This document shows positions 14,208 through 25,016 of a stretch of 64,000 nt of DNA, piece after piece (position 1 is the stretch's first letter; each line of letters starts with the position of its first letter). The notes beneath the pieces are model-generated. The model was not told the DNA's origin. It worked only from the letters and a program-made list of their open reading frames with translations, and did not search any database. The DNA comes from Delftia sp. PS-11 (lineage in GTDB: Bacteria; Pseudomonadota; Gammaproteobacteria; Burkholderiales; Burkholderiaceae_C): the NCBI RefSeq assembly GCF_029870285.1, contig NZ_JACSYA010000019.1, positions 62,001-126,000 of the forward strand, read 5' to 3'. Position numbers and translations under genes: made by a program.

Positions 14208-15476
14208 TTACAGGTCGAACAGCAGGCGCGAAGGATCTTCCAGTGCGTCCTTCATGGCCACCAGGCCCAGCACGGCTTCGCGGCCGTCGATGATGCGGTG
14301 GTCATAGGACATGGCCAGATAGTTCATCGGGCGCACCACGACCTGGCCGTTTTCGACCATGGCGCGGTCCTTGGTGGCGTGCACGCCCAGGATGGCCGAT
14401 TGGGGCGGGTTGATGATGGGGGTGGACATCATCGAGCCGAAGGTGCCGCCGTTGGAGATGGAGAAGGTGCCGCCGGTCATTTCTTCAATGCCCAGCTTGC
14501 CTTCGGCAGCCTTCTTGCCGAATTCGGCGATCTTCTTTTCGATGTCGGCGAAGCTCATCTGGTCTGCGTTGCGCAGGATGGGCACCACCAGGCCACGGGG
14601 CGAGCCCACGGCGATACCGATGTCGAAGTAGCCGTGGTAGACGATGTCATTGCCGTCCACCGAGGCGTTGAGCACCGGGTACTTCTTGAGGGCGTGCACT
14701 GCCGCCTTGACGAAGAAGGACATGAAGCCCAGCTTGGTGCCGTGTTCCTTGGTGAAAGCGTCCTGGAACTTCTTGCGCAGTTCCATCACGGGGGCCATGT
14801 TCACTTCGTTGAACGTGGTCAGGATGGCGTTGGTGGATTGCGACTGCAGCAGACGCTCGGCCACGCGGGCGCGCAGGCGGCTCATGGGCACGCGCTGCTC
14901 GGGACGGCCGCTGAGGTCTTCCTTGGCAGCGGGGGCGGCCACCTGGGGCAGCGCCTTGGTGGGCACGCCGGTGGGGATGACGGCAGCCGTGGACTGCACG
15001 CCGCCCTTGATGGCGGCCAGGGCGTCGCCCTTGGTCACGCGGCCATCCTTGCCGGAGCCTGCCACGTTGGCGGCCGACAGGTTGTTCTCGGCCAGCAGCT
15101 TGGCGGCAGCGGGCATGGCCACGTCGCCCTTGCCGCCGCCAGTGGCGGCAGCGGCTGCGGGAGCAGCGGCAGGCGCTGCTGCGGCGGGAGCGGCTGCAGG
15201 AGCAGCAGCGGCCACGCCGGCCACGCCGGCCACGCCTTCGGTGTCGATCTTGGCGATCAGTTGCTCGGCCACCACGGTGGCGCCATCACCTTGCACGATC
15301 TCGGCCAGCACGCCAGCGGAGGGAGCGGGCACTTCGAGCACGACCTTGTCGGTTTCGATTTCGATGAGGATTTCGTCCACAGCGACCGCCTCGCCGACCT
15401 TCTTCTTCCAGGTCAGCATGGTGGCTTCTGCGATGGACTCGGACAGCTGGGGAACTTTGACTTCAACGATAGCCAT
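14208..15476 (-). CDS. odhB: Dihydrolipoyllysine-residue succinyltransferase (E2 of 2-oxoglutarate dehydrogenase)
   Basis: Core E2 enzyme transferring the succinyl group to CoA in the TCA cycle. The 422-aa product has an N-terminal lipoyl domain (lipoylated lysine in [10 protein letters not shown], Lys44), a long Ala/Pro-rich swinging linker (about residues 83-125), a peripheral-subunit-binding domain ([19 protein letters not shown]...), and the catalytic domain ending with the active-site motif [11 protein letters not shown]. Domain order and length match SucB/OdhB. It sits 54 bp downstream of odhA. Confidence 0.97.
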   Translation of the reverse strand: MAIVEVKVPQLSESIAEATMLTWKKKVGEAVAVDEILIEIETDKVVLEVPAPSAGVLAEIVQGDGATVVAEQLIAKIDTEGVAGVAGVAAAAPAAAPAAAAPAAAPAAAAATGGGKGDVAMPAAAKLLAENNLSAANVAGSGKDGRVTKGDALAAIKGGVQSTAAVIPTGVPTKALPQVAAPAAKEDLSGRPEQRVPMSRLRARVAERLLQSQSTNAILTTFNEVNMAPVMELRKKFQDAFTKEHGTKLGFMSFFVKAAVHALKKYPVLNASVDGNDIVYHGYFDIGIAVGSPRGLVVPILRNADQMSFADIEKKIAEFGKKAAEGKLGIEEMTGGTFSISNGGTFGSMMSTPIINPPQSAILGVHATKDRAMVENGQVVVRPMNYLAMSYDHRIIDGREAVLGLVAMKDALEDPSRLLFDL

Positions 15477-15530
15477 TTTTAATTCTTTCCAAAAGTGTTC
15501 TGTACTGATGCGTAGCGGGTGGGGCTGGTC

Positions 15531-18410
15531 TTACTTGCTCAGCACAAAACCCTTGAGCTTGGCGAAGGCTGCGTCCACCAGGGCCTTTTGCTGCTCCTGG
15601 TGCAGGTGGGAGTAGCCCACGGCAGGCGATGCCGATGCAGCGCGGCCGGCGTAGCCGAGCTTCTGGCCTTCGAGCATGTTCTCGTGGATGTAGTGCTGCA
15701 CGAAGAACCAGGCGCCCTGGTTCTGCGGCTCGTCCTGGCACCAGACGATGTCGGTGGCGTTGCTGTACTTCTTGAGTTCAGCAGCGAAAGCCTTGTGCGG
15801 GAAGGGGTACAGCTGCTCGACGCGGATGATGGCCACGTCCTTGCTTTCCTTCTCGGCACGCTTCTTGACCAGGTCGTAGTAGACCTTGCCGGAGCAGGCG
15901 ATCACGCGCTTGACCTTGGCCGCGTTCTTCACGATGGCCTCGTCCTGCTCGGGGATCACGGTCTGGAAGCCGCCGCTGGTGAACTCGGACAGCGGCGAGG
16001 TCGCATCCTTGTTGCGCAGCAGGGACTTGGGAGTCATGATGACCAGCGGCTTGCGCAGCGGGCGCACCATCTGGCGGCGCAGCACGTGGAAGATCTGGCT
16101 GGCCGTGGTCGGCTGCACGATCTGCATGTTGGCGTCGGCGGCCAGCTGCATGAAGCGCTCCAGGCGGGCCGAGCTGTGCTCGGGGCCCTGGCCTTCGTAG
16201 CCGTGCGGCAGCATCAGCGTCAGGCCGTTGACGCGGCCCCACTTGACTTCACCGGAGGCGATGAACTGGTCGATCACGACCTGTGCGCCGTTGGCGAAGT
16301 CGCCGAACTGGGCTTCCCAGATCACCAGGGTGTTGGGGTCGTTCGACGCATAGCCGTACTCGAAGCCCAGCACGGCTTCTTCGGACAGGATGGAGTCGAT
16401 GACGACGAACGGTGCCTGGCTGTCGGCCACGTTCTGCAGCGGGATGTAGGTGCCTTCGCTCCACTTTTCGCGCTTTTGGTCATGGATGACCGAGTGGCGG
16501 TGGGTGAAGGTGCCACGGCCGCAGTCTTCGCCCGACAGACGCACGGGGTAGCCCGAAGCGACCAGCGATGCGAAAGCCATGTGCTCGCCCATGCCCCAGT
16601 CCACGTTGACTTCGCCACGGCCCATGGCGGCGCGGTCGTCATAGACCTTCTTGACCAGCGCGTGCGGCGTCACGGTCGCGGGAATGGTGGTGATGCGCTC
16701 GGCCAGACGCTTCCACTCGGTCAGCGGAATGGCAGTGTCGCCGGCATCGGTCCAGGTCTTGCCCAGGAACGGGCTCCAGTCCACGGCGAACTTGCTCTTG
16801 AAGTTGGTCAGCACCGGGTCCACGGTGTGGCGGCCTTCGTCCATGGCGGCGCGGTAGGCCTTGGCCATGTCGTCGCCCAGGGTCTCGCCCAGGCCTTGCG
16901 TGGCCAGCTTGTCGGCGTACAGCTTGCGGGTGCCGGGGTGGGCGCCGATCTTCTTGTACATCAGCGGCTGGGTCAGCGCAGGCGTGTCCTGCTCGTTGTG
17001 GCCCAGCTTGCGGAAGCAGACGATGTCCACGACCACGTCCTTGGCGAACTCCATGCGGAATTCCAGGGCCAGCTGCACGGCCAGTGCCACGGCTTCCGGA
17101 TCATCGCCGTTGACGTGCAGCACGGGCGACTCGATCATCTTGACGATGTCGGTGCAGTACAGCGTCGAGCGGGTATCGCGCGGATCGGAGGTGGTGAAGC
17201 CGATCTGGTTGTTGATGATGATGTGCACCGTACCGCCCGTGGTGTAGCCACGGGTCTGGGCCAGCGCCAGGGTTTCCTGGTTCACGCCCTGGCCGGCGAA
17301 GGCGGCGTCGCCGTGCACCAGCACGGGCAGCACCTGCTTGCCTTGCGGGTCGCCACGGCGGTCCATGCGCGAGCGCACCGAGCCTTCGACCACGGGGTTG
17401 ACGATTTCCAGGTGGGAGGGGTTGAAGGCCAGCGACAGGTGCACGGGGCCACCTGCGGTGGACACATCGGAGCTGAAGCCCTGGTGGTACTTCACGTCAC
17501 CAGCGGGCAGGTCTTCGGGAGCGGTGTGGTCGAATTCGGCAAACAGGTCCTTGGGCATCTTGCCCAGGGTGTTGACCAGCACGTTCAGACGGCCACGGTG
17601 GGCCATGCCGATCACGACTTCCTGCACGCCCTTGAGGCCTGCGGCGTTGATCAGCTCGTCCATGGCGACGATGAAGCTCTCGCCGCCTTCCAGCGAGAAG
17701 CGCTTTTGGCCGACGTACTTGGTGTGCAGGTAGCGCTCCAGGCCTTCAGCAGCAGTCAGGCGGTCCAGGATGCGCTTTTTCTTGTCGGCACCGAAATTGG
17801 GCTTGGCACGGATGGTTTCCAGCTTTTGCTGCCACCAGCGCTTTTGCACCTGGTCGGTGGCGTACATGTACTCGGAACCGATGGTGCCGCAGTAGGTTTC
17901 GCGCAGCGCGTTCATCAGCTCGCGCAGCGACATGGTTTCCTTGCCGAAGAAGGTGTTGCTGGTGTTGAACACCGTTTCCTGGTCGGCATCGCTGAAGCCG
18001 TAGAACGAGGGCTCCAGTTCGGGAATTTCGGGGCGCTCGGTGCGCTTGAGGGGGTCCAGATCAGCCCAGCGTGCGCCGACATTGCGGTAAGCGGCGATCA
18101 GCTGCTGCACGGCGGTGCGCTTGCGGCCCAGTTCGGAGTCGGCGCCAGAGGCCACGACCACCTTGGTGCCGCCTTGCTTGGCGCGCTCGGCGAAAGCATT
18201 GATGACGGGCTGGTGCGCCACGTCCTTGGCATCGGAGCCATCCACTGCGGGCACATGTTGCAGTGCGTCAAAGTATTCGCGCCAGGAATCTGGCACGCTA
18301 CCGGGGTTGGCCAGGTAGTTTTCGTACATTTCTTCGACGTAGGGGGCATTGCCGCCGAAGAGGTAGGTATTGCCTTGGTAGGCTTGGTAGACCGACGTCT
18401 GATCGCTCAT
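15531..18410 (-). CDS. odhA: 2-oxoglutarate dehydrogenase E1 component
   Basis: Thiamine-diphosphate enzyme that decarboxylates 2-oxoglutarate in the TCA cycle. The 959-aa product has the N-terminal segment FGGNAPYVEEMYENYL that docks to E2, the TPP-binding region with IGMAHRGRLNVL, the GDAAFAGQG motif and the C-terminal transketolase-like domain (WEAQFGDFANGAQ). Length fits the OdhA/SucA family (about 930-960). A GGAGG site lies 10 bp upstream of the ATG. It heads the odhA-odhB-lpdA set and is divergent from the AI-2E-type permease. Confidence 0.97.
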   Translation of the reverse strand: MSDQTSVYQAYQGNTYLFGGNAPYVEEMYENYLANPGSVPDSWREYFDALQHVPAVDGSDAKDVAHQPVINAFAERAKQGGTKVVVASGADSELGRKRTAVQQLIAAYRNVGARWADLDPLKRTERPEIPELEPSFYGFSDADQETVFNTSNTFFGKETMSLRELMNALRETYCGTIGSEYMYATDQVQKRWWQQKLETIRAKPNFGADKKKRILDRLTAAEGLERYLHTKYVGQKRFSLEGGESFIVAMDELINAAGLKGVQEVVIGMAHRGRLNVLVNTLGKMPKDLFAEFDHTAPEDLPAGDVKYHQGFSSDVSTAGGPVHLSLAFNPSHLEIVNPVVEGSVRSRMDRRGDPQGKQVLPVLVHGDAAFAGQGVNQETLALAQTRGYTTGGTVHIIINNQIGFTTSDPRDTRSTLYCTDIVKMIESPVLHVNGDDPEAVALAVQLALEFRMEFAKDVVVDIVCFRKLGHNEQDTPALTQPLMYKKIGAHPGTRKLYADKLATQGLGETLGDDMAKAYRAAMDEGRHTVDPVLTNFKSKFAVDWSPFLGKTWTDAGDTAIPLTEWKRLAERITTIPATVTPHALVKKVYDDRAAMGRGEVNVDWGMGEHMAFASLVASGYPVRLSGEDCGRGTFTHRHSVIHDQKREKWSEGTYIPLQNVADSQAPFVVIDSILSEEAVLGFEYGYASNDPNTLVIWEAQFGDFANGAQVVIDQFIASGEVKWGRVNGLTLMLPHGYEGQGPEHSSARLERFMQLAADANMQIVQPTTASQIFHVLRRQMVRPLRKPLVIMTPKSLLRNKDATSPLSEFTSGGFQTVIPEQDEAIVKNAAKVKRVIACSGKVYYDLVKKRAEKESKDVAIIRVEQLYPFPHKAFAAELKKYSNATDIVWCQDEPQNQGAWFFVQHYIHENMLEGQKLGYAGRAASASPAVGYSHLHQEQQKALVDAAFAKLKGFVLSK

Positions 18411-18640
18411 ATTGCGCTGACCTCCGCCTCCCTGAAGGAGGCATTAGCTGGTTTGTGGAACCTTCCGCGACACGGCTGTACCGGTTGGCGGATGCGACTG
18501 TGGCTGGGAAGGGCCTGTTGCGACCGCCATTGTGCCACCGATCCGTGGCGGCAGCCGGCCAGTTACCAAGCGATTACCCGTACCCGGCAGCCACGCCTGC
18601 CGGTCGCGTACATTGGCGGGTGTTGCGAACGGACTGACTG

Positions 18641-19789
18641 ATGAACCTGCTGCCACTACACAAACGGACCTTCATGCTGCTGCTGATCGCGGCAACCATC
18701 GGCTTCGCTGCCGTGCTCTGGGAGTTCATAGGCGCCATCTTCTGGGGCGTCGCGCTGGCCATTCTGTTTTCTCCGCTTCACCGGCGCCTGCTGGCGCGCA
18801 TGCCGCGCCGCGCGAACCTCGCGGCGCTGTCCACGCTGCTGCTGTGCCTGGTGATCGCCATCCTGCCGCTGGCGCTGATCGGTGTCTCGCTGGTCCGGGA
18901 AGCCTCCGCAATCTACGAACGCGTTGACAGCGGTAACCTGGATGCAGGCGCTTACCTGCAGCAGATCATGGACGCACTGCCCGCCTGGATCACGCCCTGG
19001 CTGGAGCGGCTGCACCTGGGCTCGATGGCTGAGCTGCAGGACAAGCTGACCAGCGTCGCCATGCAGGCCAGCAAGCTGGCGGCCACCAAGGCTTTGGGCT
19101 TCGGCCAGAACACCTTCGGTTTCCTGGTCGGTTTCTGCGTGATGCTGTACCTGCTGTTCTTTCTGCTGCGCGACGGGCGCAGCCTGGCGCAGCGCATCCG
19201 TCTGGCCATCCCGCTGCAGGCAGACCACAAGGCCGAGCTGGCCAGCAAGTTCACCACCGTGATCCGCGCCACGGTCAAGGGCAATCTGGCGGTGGCGGCA
19301 GCACAGGGCGCGCTGGGCGGACTGATTTTCTGGATTCTGGGCATCCAGGGCCCCGTGCTCTGGGGCGTGGTCATGGCCTTCCTGTCGCTGCTGCCCGCCG
19401 TGGGCGCGGGCCTGATCTGGGCGCCTGTGGCCATCTACTTTCTGGCCTCGGGCGCCGTCGTCAAGGGCGTGGCCCTGATTGCCTACGGGGTGCTGGTCAT
19501 CGGCCTGGTGGACAACGTACTGCGCCCCGTGCTGGTGGGCAAGGACACCAAGATGCCCGACTACATCGTGCTGATCTCGACCCTGGGCGGCATGGCGCTG
19601 TTCGGGCTGACGGGCTTCGTGATCGGCCCCGTGATCGCTGCGCTGTTCATGGCGATCTGGGACATGTTCACCCGCATGCAGCTGCAGGATGAGGAAAGGC
19701 GCCGCCAGCAGGCGCAAACCGGCGCAGGGCCGGCCGGCCGGCAGCCAGCGGACGAAGCGCCCCATGACCGCCAGGCAGGCAGCCCGTGA
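18641..19789 (+). CDS. AI-2E family transporter (PerM/YdiK-type permease)
   Basis: Polytopic inner-membrane protein of 382 aa. Two hydrophobic helices lie near the N-terminus (about residues 10-40), a third near 60-90, a soluble amphipathic region at 90-140, and four to five helices between 145 and 350, ending in a charged cytoplasmic tail rich in Arg, Gln and Ala. This layout, with the GLVDNVLRPVLVG motif in the C-terminal half, is typical of the AI-2E/PerM family. Family members have been linked to autoinducer export, Na+/H+ antiport or division; the substrate here is unknown. Divergent from odhA. Confidence 0.85.
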   Translation: MNLLPLHKRTFMLLLIAATIGFAAVLWEFIGAIFWGVALAILFSPLHRRLLARMPRRANLAALSTLLLCLVIAILPLALIGVSLVREASAIYERVDSGNLDAGAYLQQIMDALPAWITPWLERLHLGSMAELQDKLTSVAMQASKLAATKALGFGQNTFGFLVGFCVMLYLLFFLLRDGRSLAQRIRLAIPLQADHKAELASKFTTVIRATVKGNLAVAAAQGALGGLIFWILGIQGPVLWGVVMAFLSLLPAVGAGLIWAPVAIYFLASGAVVKGVALIAYGVLVIGLVDNVLRPVLVGKDTKMPDYIVLISTLGGMALFGLTGFVIGPVIAALFMAIWDMFTRMQLQDEERRRQQAQTGAGPAGRQPADEAPHDRQAGSP

Positions 19790-20120
19790 CCGGTTGCGGC
19801 GATGCCGGAAAAGGCATTGATCAATAATGCTTCGCATTTACCCAATAGCCGCAATTAATCCCACTGATTAATCAATGCAATCCACTGAAAATTGATATAG
19901 GATTGAATCCGCAATCATCCAGGCAGGAATTGATTGCGCAGGGGCCACGGCGCCCTGCCCTGCGCGCTTGCTGCAGCCCCGCTCGGCAGGCAGCATCGCT
20001 GCGTCCGCACGCAATGCCGCACAGAGCGAGTCAGGATTAAGGGTTATTTCCCGGATTGCCGCCGGGGTGCACTCGTAGAATTTGCTTACAAGCGTCATTT
20101 TCTAAAAGAAGGTACCCCAC
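19790..20120 (+). other. Intergenic region upstream of fdnG
   Basis: No gene is seen in these 331 bases. The first 130 bases are strikingly AT-rich for this genome and contain palindromes such as TGATTAATCA (19865-19874) and a TTGATCAA core near 19816, suggesting regulator binding. I found no convincing FNR or sigma-54 site. An AGAAGG ribosome site at about 20107 precedes the fdnG ATG by 8 bp. Confidence 0.5.
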
Positions 20121-23100
20121 ATGGTCCAATTCTCCAGACGCCAGTTCATGAAAGTGACTGGTTCGACTCTGGCGGGATCCAGCCTGGCGTTGATGGGCTT
20201 TTCGCCCACTGCCGCCCTGGCTGAGGTGCGCCAGTTCAAGCTGGCAGCCACCACGGTCACCCGCCAGACCTGCACCTACTGCTCGGTAGGCTGCGGCATC
20301 CTGATGTATTCGCTCAGCGACGGCGTCAAGAACGCCAAGCTGTCGGTGATCCACGTCGAGGGCGATCCTGACCACCCCGTCAACCGTGGCACGCTGTGCC
20401 CCAAGGGCGCCTCGCTGCTGGACTTCGTGCACAGCCCGCACCGCCTGAAGTACCCCGAGTACCGCGCGCCCGGCTCCAACGAGTGGAAGCGCATGTCCTG
20501 GGATGAAGCCCTGGACCGCATCACCAAGCTGCTCAAGCAAGATCGCGACGCGAACTTCGTCGAGCAAAACGACAAGGGCCAGACGGTGAACCGCTGGCTG
20601 ACCACCGGCATGCTGGCCGCTTCGGCCTCCAGTAACGAAGCCGGCTATGTGACGCACAAGGTGGCCCGTTCCTGGGGCCTGCTCGCACTCGATAACCAAG
20701 CACGTGTCTGACACGGCCCGACGGTGGCAGGTCTTGCCCCGACGTTTGGCCGTGGAGCGATGACGAACCATTGGGTCGACATCAAGAACGCGGACGTTAT
20801 CCTGATCATGGGCGGCAATGCCGCTGAAGCACACCCCTGCGGTTTCAAGTGGGTGACCGAAGCGAAGGAGCACAACGGTGCCTACTTCATGGTGGTCGAT
20901 CCGCGCTTCAACCGCTCCGCCTCCGTGGCCGATTTCTATGCGCCCATCCGTTCGGGCTCGGACATCGTGTTCCTGGGTGGCGTGATCAACTATCTTCTGA
21001 CGAACGACAGGATCCATCACGAGTACGTGAGGAACTACACCGACTTCTCCTACATCGTGAAGGAGGAATTCGCGTTCGACGAGGGCATTTTCTCGGGCTA
21101 CGACCCGCAGACCCGCAAATACGACAAGTCCAGTTGGGACTACGAACTCGACGACGACGGCTACGTGAAGGTGGATGCCACCCTGGAGCACCCGCGCTGC
21201 GTCTACCAGTGGCTCAAGCGCCACTACGCAGGCTACACGCCCGAGAAGGTGGAGAGCATCTGCGGCACGCCCAAGGACAAGTTCCTGCACGTGTGCGAGA
21301 AACTCGCTTCCACGGCCGAGGCGGGCCGCGCTGCGACCATCCTGTACGCACTGGGCTGGACACAGCACACCACGGGCGCGCAGATCCTGCGCACGGGCGC
21401 CATGGTGCAGCTGCTGCTGGGCAACATCGGCATTGCCGGTGGCGGCATGAACGCGCTGCGCGGACACTCCAACATCCAGGGTCTGACCGATCTGGGCATC
21501 CTGTCGGCATCGCTGCCGGGCTACCTGACGCTGCCCAACGAGAGCGAGCAGGACTACCAGAAGTACATCGCCGCGCGCACGCCCAAGGCACTGCGCCCGG
21601 GGCAGATGAACTACTGGTCGAACACGCCCAAGTTCCACGTCAGCCTGATGAAGGCCTGGTGGGGACCGGCGGCCACGGCCGAAAACAACTGGGCCTTCGA
21701 CTACCTGCCCAAGCTGGACAAGCAGTACGACATGCTGCAGGTCTTCGACATGATGGCGCAGGGCAAGTTCAATGGCTACATCGCCCAGGGCTTCAACCCG
21801 CTGGCGGCGCTTGCCAACAGCAACAATGTGCGCGAAGGCCTCAAGAAGCTGAAGTTCCTCGTGGTCATGGACCCGCTGGTCACCGAGACATCGGAGTTCT
21901 GGAAGAACCACGGCGAGTTCAACGATGTGGACACGGCCTCGATCCAGACCGAGGTGTTCCGCCTGCCCACGACCTGCTTTGCGGAAGAGGACGGCGCCGT
22001 CGTCAGTTCCTCGCGCGTGCTGCAGTGGCACTGGAAGGCGGCCGAGCCGCCGGGCGAGGCCAAGACCGACATCGCCATCATGTCGGCCCTGCACCTGCGC
22101 CTGAAGAAAGCCTACGAAAAGGAAGGCGGCAAGTTCCACGAGCCGATCACCAAGCTGTACTGGCCGTATGCCCATGCCGATCATCCGAGTTCGGAAGAGA
22201 TCGCCAAGGAGTACAACGGCCGTGCGCTGGTGGACCTGTTCGACCCCAAGGATCCGACCAAGCTCATCCGCAAGGCCGGCGAGCAGCTGGCCGGTTTCGG
22301 CGAGATGCGCGACGACGGCTCGACGCTGGGCGGCTGCTGGATCTGGGCAGGCTGCTGGACTTCATCGGGCAACCAGATGGCACGGCGCGACAACAGCGAC
22401 CCCACCGGCATCGGCAACACGCTGAACTGGGCCTGGGCCTGGCCGGCCAACCGCCGCGTGCTCTACAACCGCGCCTCCTGCGACCGCGAGGGCAAGCCGT
22501 TCAACCCGCACCGTGTGCTGATCCGCTGGAACGGCAAGAACTGGGGCGGGCCGGACGTGCCCGACATGGGCCCGACCATGCCGCCCGAGACCACAAACCC
22601 GTTCATCATGAACCCCGAGGGCGTGGCGCGCTTCTTCGCCCGCAAGGGCATGAACGAGGGGCCGCTGCCGACCCACTACGAGGCCTTCGACAATCCGCTG
22701 GGATACAACCCCATGTACCCCGGCAACAAGCTGGCGGTCATCAACCCGGCAGCGCGCATTTTCGAATCGGCCAAGGACTCGGCGGGCTCGCCCAGCGAGT
22801 ATCCGCACGTGGGAACGACCTACCGCCTGACCGAGCACTTCCACTATTGGACCAAGCACGTGCAGCTCAACAACATCGTGCAGCCGGAGCAGTTCGTGGA
22901 AATCGGCGAGGCGCTGGCCAAGGAGCTCGGTATCGAGACCGGACAGCGCGTCAAGGTCAGCTCCAAGCGTGGTTTCGTCAAGGCCGCCGCCGTGGTGACC
23001 AAGCGCATCAAGCCCATGAAGATCGATGGCAAGACCATCCATCATGTGGGCGTGCCCATCCACTGGGGCTTCTCGTCGACAGGCCGCAAGGGCTACATGG

Positions 23101-23186
23101 CCAACAACCTGACGGCATCGGTGGGCGATGGCAACAGCCTTACCCCGGAATCCAAGACCTTCCTTGTGAAGGTGGAAAAGATTTAA
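20121..23186 (+). CDS. fdnG: Formate dehydrogenase-N/O alpha subunit, selenocysteine-containing
   Basis: Molybdopterin formate dehydrogenase catalytic subunit, oxidising formate to CO2 on the periplasmic side. A TGA at 20709-20711 interrupts an otherwise continuous frame (20121-23186, 1021 aa) and is read as Sec197, matching Sec196 of E. coli FdnG (1015 aa). Other features are a Tat signal (SRRQFMK, Arg6-Arg7), 4Fe-4S cysteines C51, C54, C58 and C93, and [17 protein letters not shown] right after Sec. A SECIS hairpin follows the TGA. Translation ends 10 bp before fdnH. The presence of selA, selB, selC and selD nearby excludes a broken gene. Confidence 0.96.
20709..20754 (+). promoter_or_regulatory. 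SECIS element directing selenocysteine at the fdnG UGA
   Basis: Directly after the TGA, CACGGCC (20712-20718) pairs perfectly with GGCCGTG (20748-20754). At the tip GGCA (20726-20729) and TGCC (20735-20738) close a GGTCT apical loop. The loop GGUCU, 18 bases after the UGA, is the determinant recognised by SelB in E. coli-type SECIS elements. All of it is within the fdnG coding frame, as in bacteria. Confidence 0.92.
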
Positions 23187-23196
23187 GGAGCAGCTG

Positions 23197-24126
23197 ATGT
23201 CATCAACCATGTCTCTCGATATCAAGCGCCGCTCGGCAACGACGACGCCTGCTCCCAGTGCACGTTCAACGCACAGCGGCGAGGTGGCCAAGCTCATCGA
23301 TGTCTCCAAGTGCATCGGCTGCAAGGCCTGCCAGACCGCCTGTATGGAGTGGAACGATCTGCGCGACGAGATCGGCACCTGCGCGGCGGGCGTCTATGAC
23401 AACCCGACCGATCTGACCGATCAGTCGTGGACCGTCATGCGCTTTGCCGAGTACGAGAACGAAGCCACCGGCAACCTGGAGTGGCTGATCCGCAAGGACG
23501 GCTGCATGCACTGCGAGGACCCGGGCTGCCTGAAGGCCTGCCCTTCGCCGGGCGCCATCGTGCAGTACAGCAACGGCATCGTGGACTTCCAGCAGGACCA
23601 GTGCGTGGGCTGCGGCTACTGCGTCACGGGCTGCCCGTTCAACATTCCGCGCATCTCCAAGAAGGACAACAAGGCCTACAAGTGCACCCTGTGCTCGGAC
23701 CGCGTGGCCGTCGGCCGCGAGCCGGCCTGCGTCAAGACCTGCCCCACGGGCGCCATCTCCTTTGGCACCAAGGAGGCAATGAAGGACCAGGCCGAGCGCC
23801 GCATCGGCGACCTGAAAAATCGCGGTTATGCGCAGGCGGGTCTGTATGACCCCCAGGGCGTGGGCGGCACCCATGTGATGTACGTTCTGCATCACGCCGA
23901 CAAGCCTTCGCTGTACAAGGGCCTGCCCGACGACCCGAAGATCAGCCCCATGGTGTCGCTGTGGAAGGGCGTGGCCAAGCCGCTGGCGATGGCCGCGCTG
24001 GGCGCCGCTGCCGTCGGCAGCCTGTTCCACTACATCACCAAGGGCCCGAACGACGTGTCCAAGGAGCTTGAAGACGAGATGGACCGCAAGGACCAGGAAG
24101 CCGCAGAAAAGGAGGCCCGCCGATGA
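23197..24126 (+). CDS. fdnH: Formate dehydrogenase-N/O beta (Fe-S) subunit
   Basis: Electron-transfer subunit carrying four 4Fe-4S clusters between FdnG and the membrane cytochrome. The 309-aa product shows the four cysteine groups in order: [35 protein letters not shown] and CTLCSD...CVKTC. A single C-terminal membrane helix (about residues 262-282, [13 protein letters not shown]...) anchors it with the polypeptide in the periplasm, as in E. coli FdnH. Its stop overlaps the fdnI start by 4 bp, indicating translational coupling. Confidence 0.96.
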   Translation: MSSTMSLDIKRRSATTTPAPSARSTHSGEVAKLIDVSKCIGCKACQTACMEWNDLRDEIGTCAAGVYDNPTDLTDQSWTVMRFAEYENEATGNLEWLIRKDGCMHCEDPGCLKACPSPGAIVQYSNGIVDFQQDQCVGCGYCVTGCPFNIPRISKKDNKAYKCTLCSDRVAVGREPACVKTCPTGAISFGTKEAMKDQAERRIGDLKNRGYAQAGLYDPQGVGGTHVMYVLHHADKPSLYKGLPDDPKISPMVSLWKGVAKPLAMAALGAAAVGSLFHYITKGPNDVSKELEDEMDRKDQEAAEKEARR

Positions 24127-24749
24127 AACGCAACCCACGTGACCTCGTGCGCTACAACGCCTCGGAGCGTGCCAACCACTGGGTGGTCGGCATCTGCTTC
24201 ATCCTGCTGGCGCTGTCGGGCCTGGCGTTCTTCCACCCGGCATTCTTTCCGCTCACGCAGCTGTTCGGCGGCGGTCCCTGGACGCGCATCCTGCACCCCT
24301 ACATCGGGGTGGTGATGGCGCTGTTCTTCGTCATCATGGCGCTGCGCTTTTGGCGCCTGAACGTGGTCGAGCCGCGCGACATCGAGTGGCTCAGGAACGT
24401 CAACAAGATGATCGACGGCAACGACCACGACATGCCCGAACAGGGCAAGTACAACGGCGGCCAGAAGCTGCTGTTCTGGGGCCTGATCATCGGCATGCTG
24501 GCGATCACCGTGACGGGCGTGCTCATGTGGCGCGCCTGGTGGACGCCGCCCATCGAGGTGATCCGCGCCGCATCGGTGGTGCACGCCATCGCTGCCGTGT
24601 GGATGATCGGCCTGATCGTCATGCATGTGTACGCGGCCATCTGGACCCGTGGCACGATCCGCGCCATGCTGTACGGCACGGTGACACGCGCCTGGGCCAA
24701 GCAGCACCACCGGGGGTGGTATCGCAAGATGACCGGAGATAATGACTGA
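24123..24749 (+). CDS. fdnI: Formate dehydrogenase-N/O gamma subunit (cytochrome b556)
   Basis: Membrane cytochrome that accepts electrons from FdnH and reduces quinone. The 208-aa product has four hydrophobic segments (about residues 17-37, 55-78, 112-135 and 150-172) with histidines placed to bind two hemes (ANHWVVG near the N-terminus, HPYIGV, and [18 protein letters not shown] in the fourth). Length agrees with E. coli FdnI/FdoI (about 211-217). Its start overlaps fdnH (ATGA-type). Directly after its stop lies repeat copy B. Confidence 0.95.
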   Translation: MKRNPRDLVRYNASERANHWVVGICFILLALSGLAFFHPAFFPLTQLFGGGPWTRILHPYIGVVMALFFVIMALRFWRLNVVEPRDIEWLRNVNKMIDGNDHDMPEQGKYNGGQKLLFWGLIIGMLAITVTGVLMWRAWWTPPIEVIRAASVVHAIAAVWMIGLIVMHVYAAIWTRGTIRAMLYGTVTRAWAKQHHRGWYRKMTGDND

Positions 24750-24910
24750 CACCCCCTGAGGCGCTTACGCGCCTTCCCGTGGCACGGCGCCCCCTCTCTA
24801 CTCGCTGCGCGAGGGAGGGGAGCGTACGGGCAGCCGGCGGCATCCTCGGTGCGGGGCGGCGCGGTCGGCATAGGCCCTTCCTCGGTGCCCCTCGTCTCGG
24901 GCCGCGCCAG
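24750..24910 (+). repeat. Post-stop-codon repeat, copy B (after fdnI)
   Basis: It starts one base after the fdnI stop with ACCCCCTGAGGCGC, has an AGGCGC/GCGCCT hairpin, a second hairpin (CTCGC/GCGAG within a pyrimidine/purine-rich arm), then CCTCGGTGCGG and TAGGCCCTTCCTCGGTG, as in copy A after lpdA. Loop lengths and central spacing differ while the stems are kept. It separates fdnGHI from fdhE and may terminate or stabilise the fdn transcript. Confidence 0.75.
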
Positions 24911-25016
24911 TTTCAAGGGTCAGGGCGTACTGTTTAGTGATAGCCTGAACACCCAGCCGCCAAGTACTCCCGGGTCTGCCTGGAGCGTTTGGCGGCTGTT
25001 CTTTTGGATTTTTCCG

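Noticed and set aside
20121..20711. fdnG as a truncated or frameshifted gene
   Set aside because: The TGA is in frame, aligns with Sec196 of E. coli FdnG, and is followed by a SECIS; selA, selB, selC and selD are nearby.
20849..23197. 782-aa open frame overlapping fdnG
   Set aside because: An alternate frame of fdnG with Arg/Gln/Gly-rich composition and no motifs.
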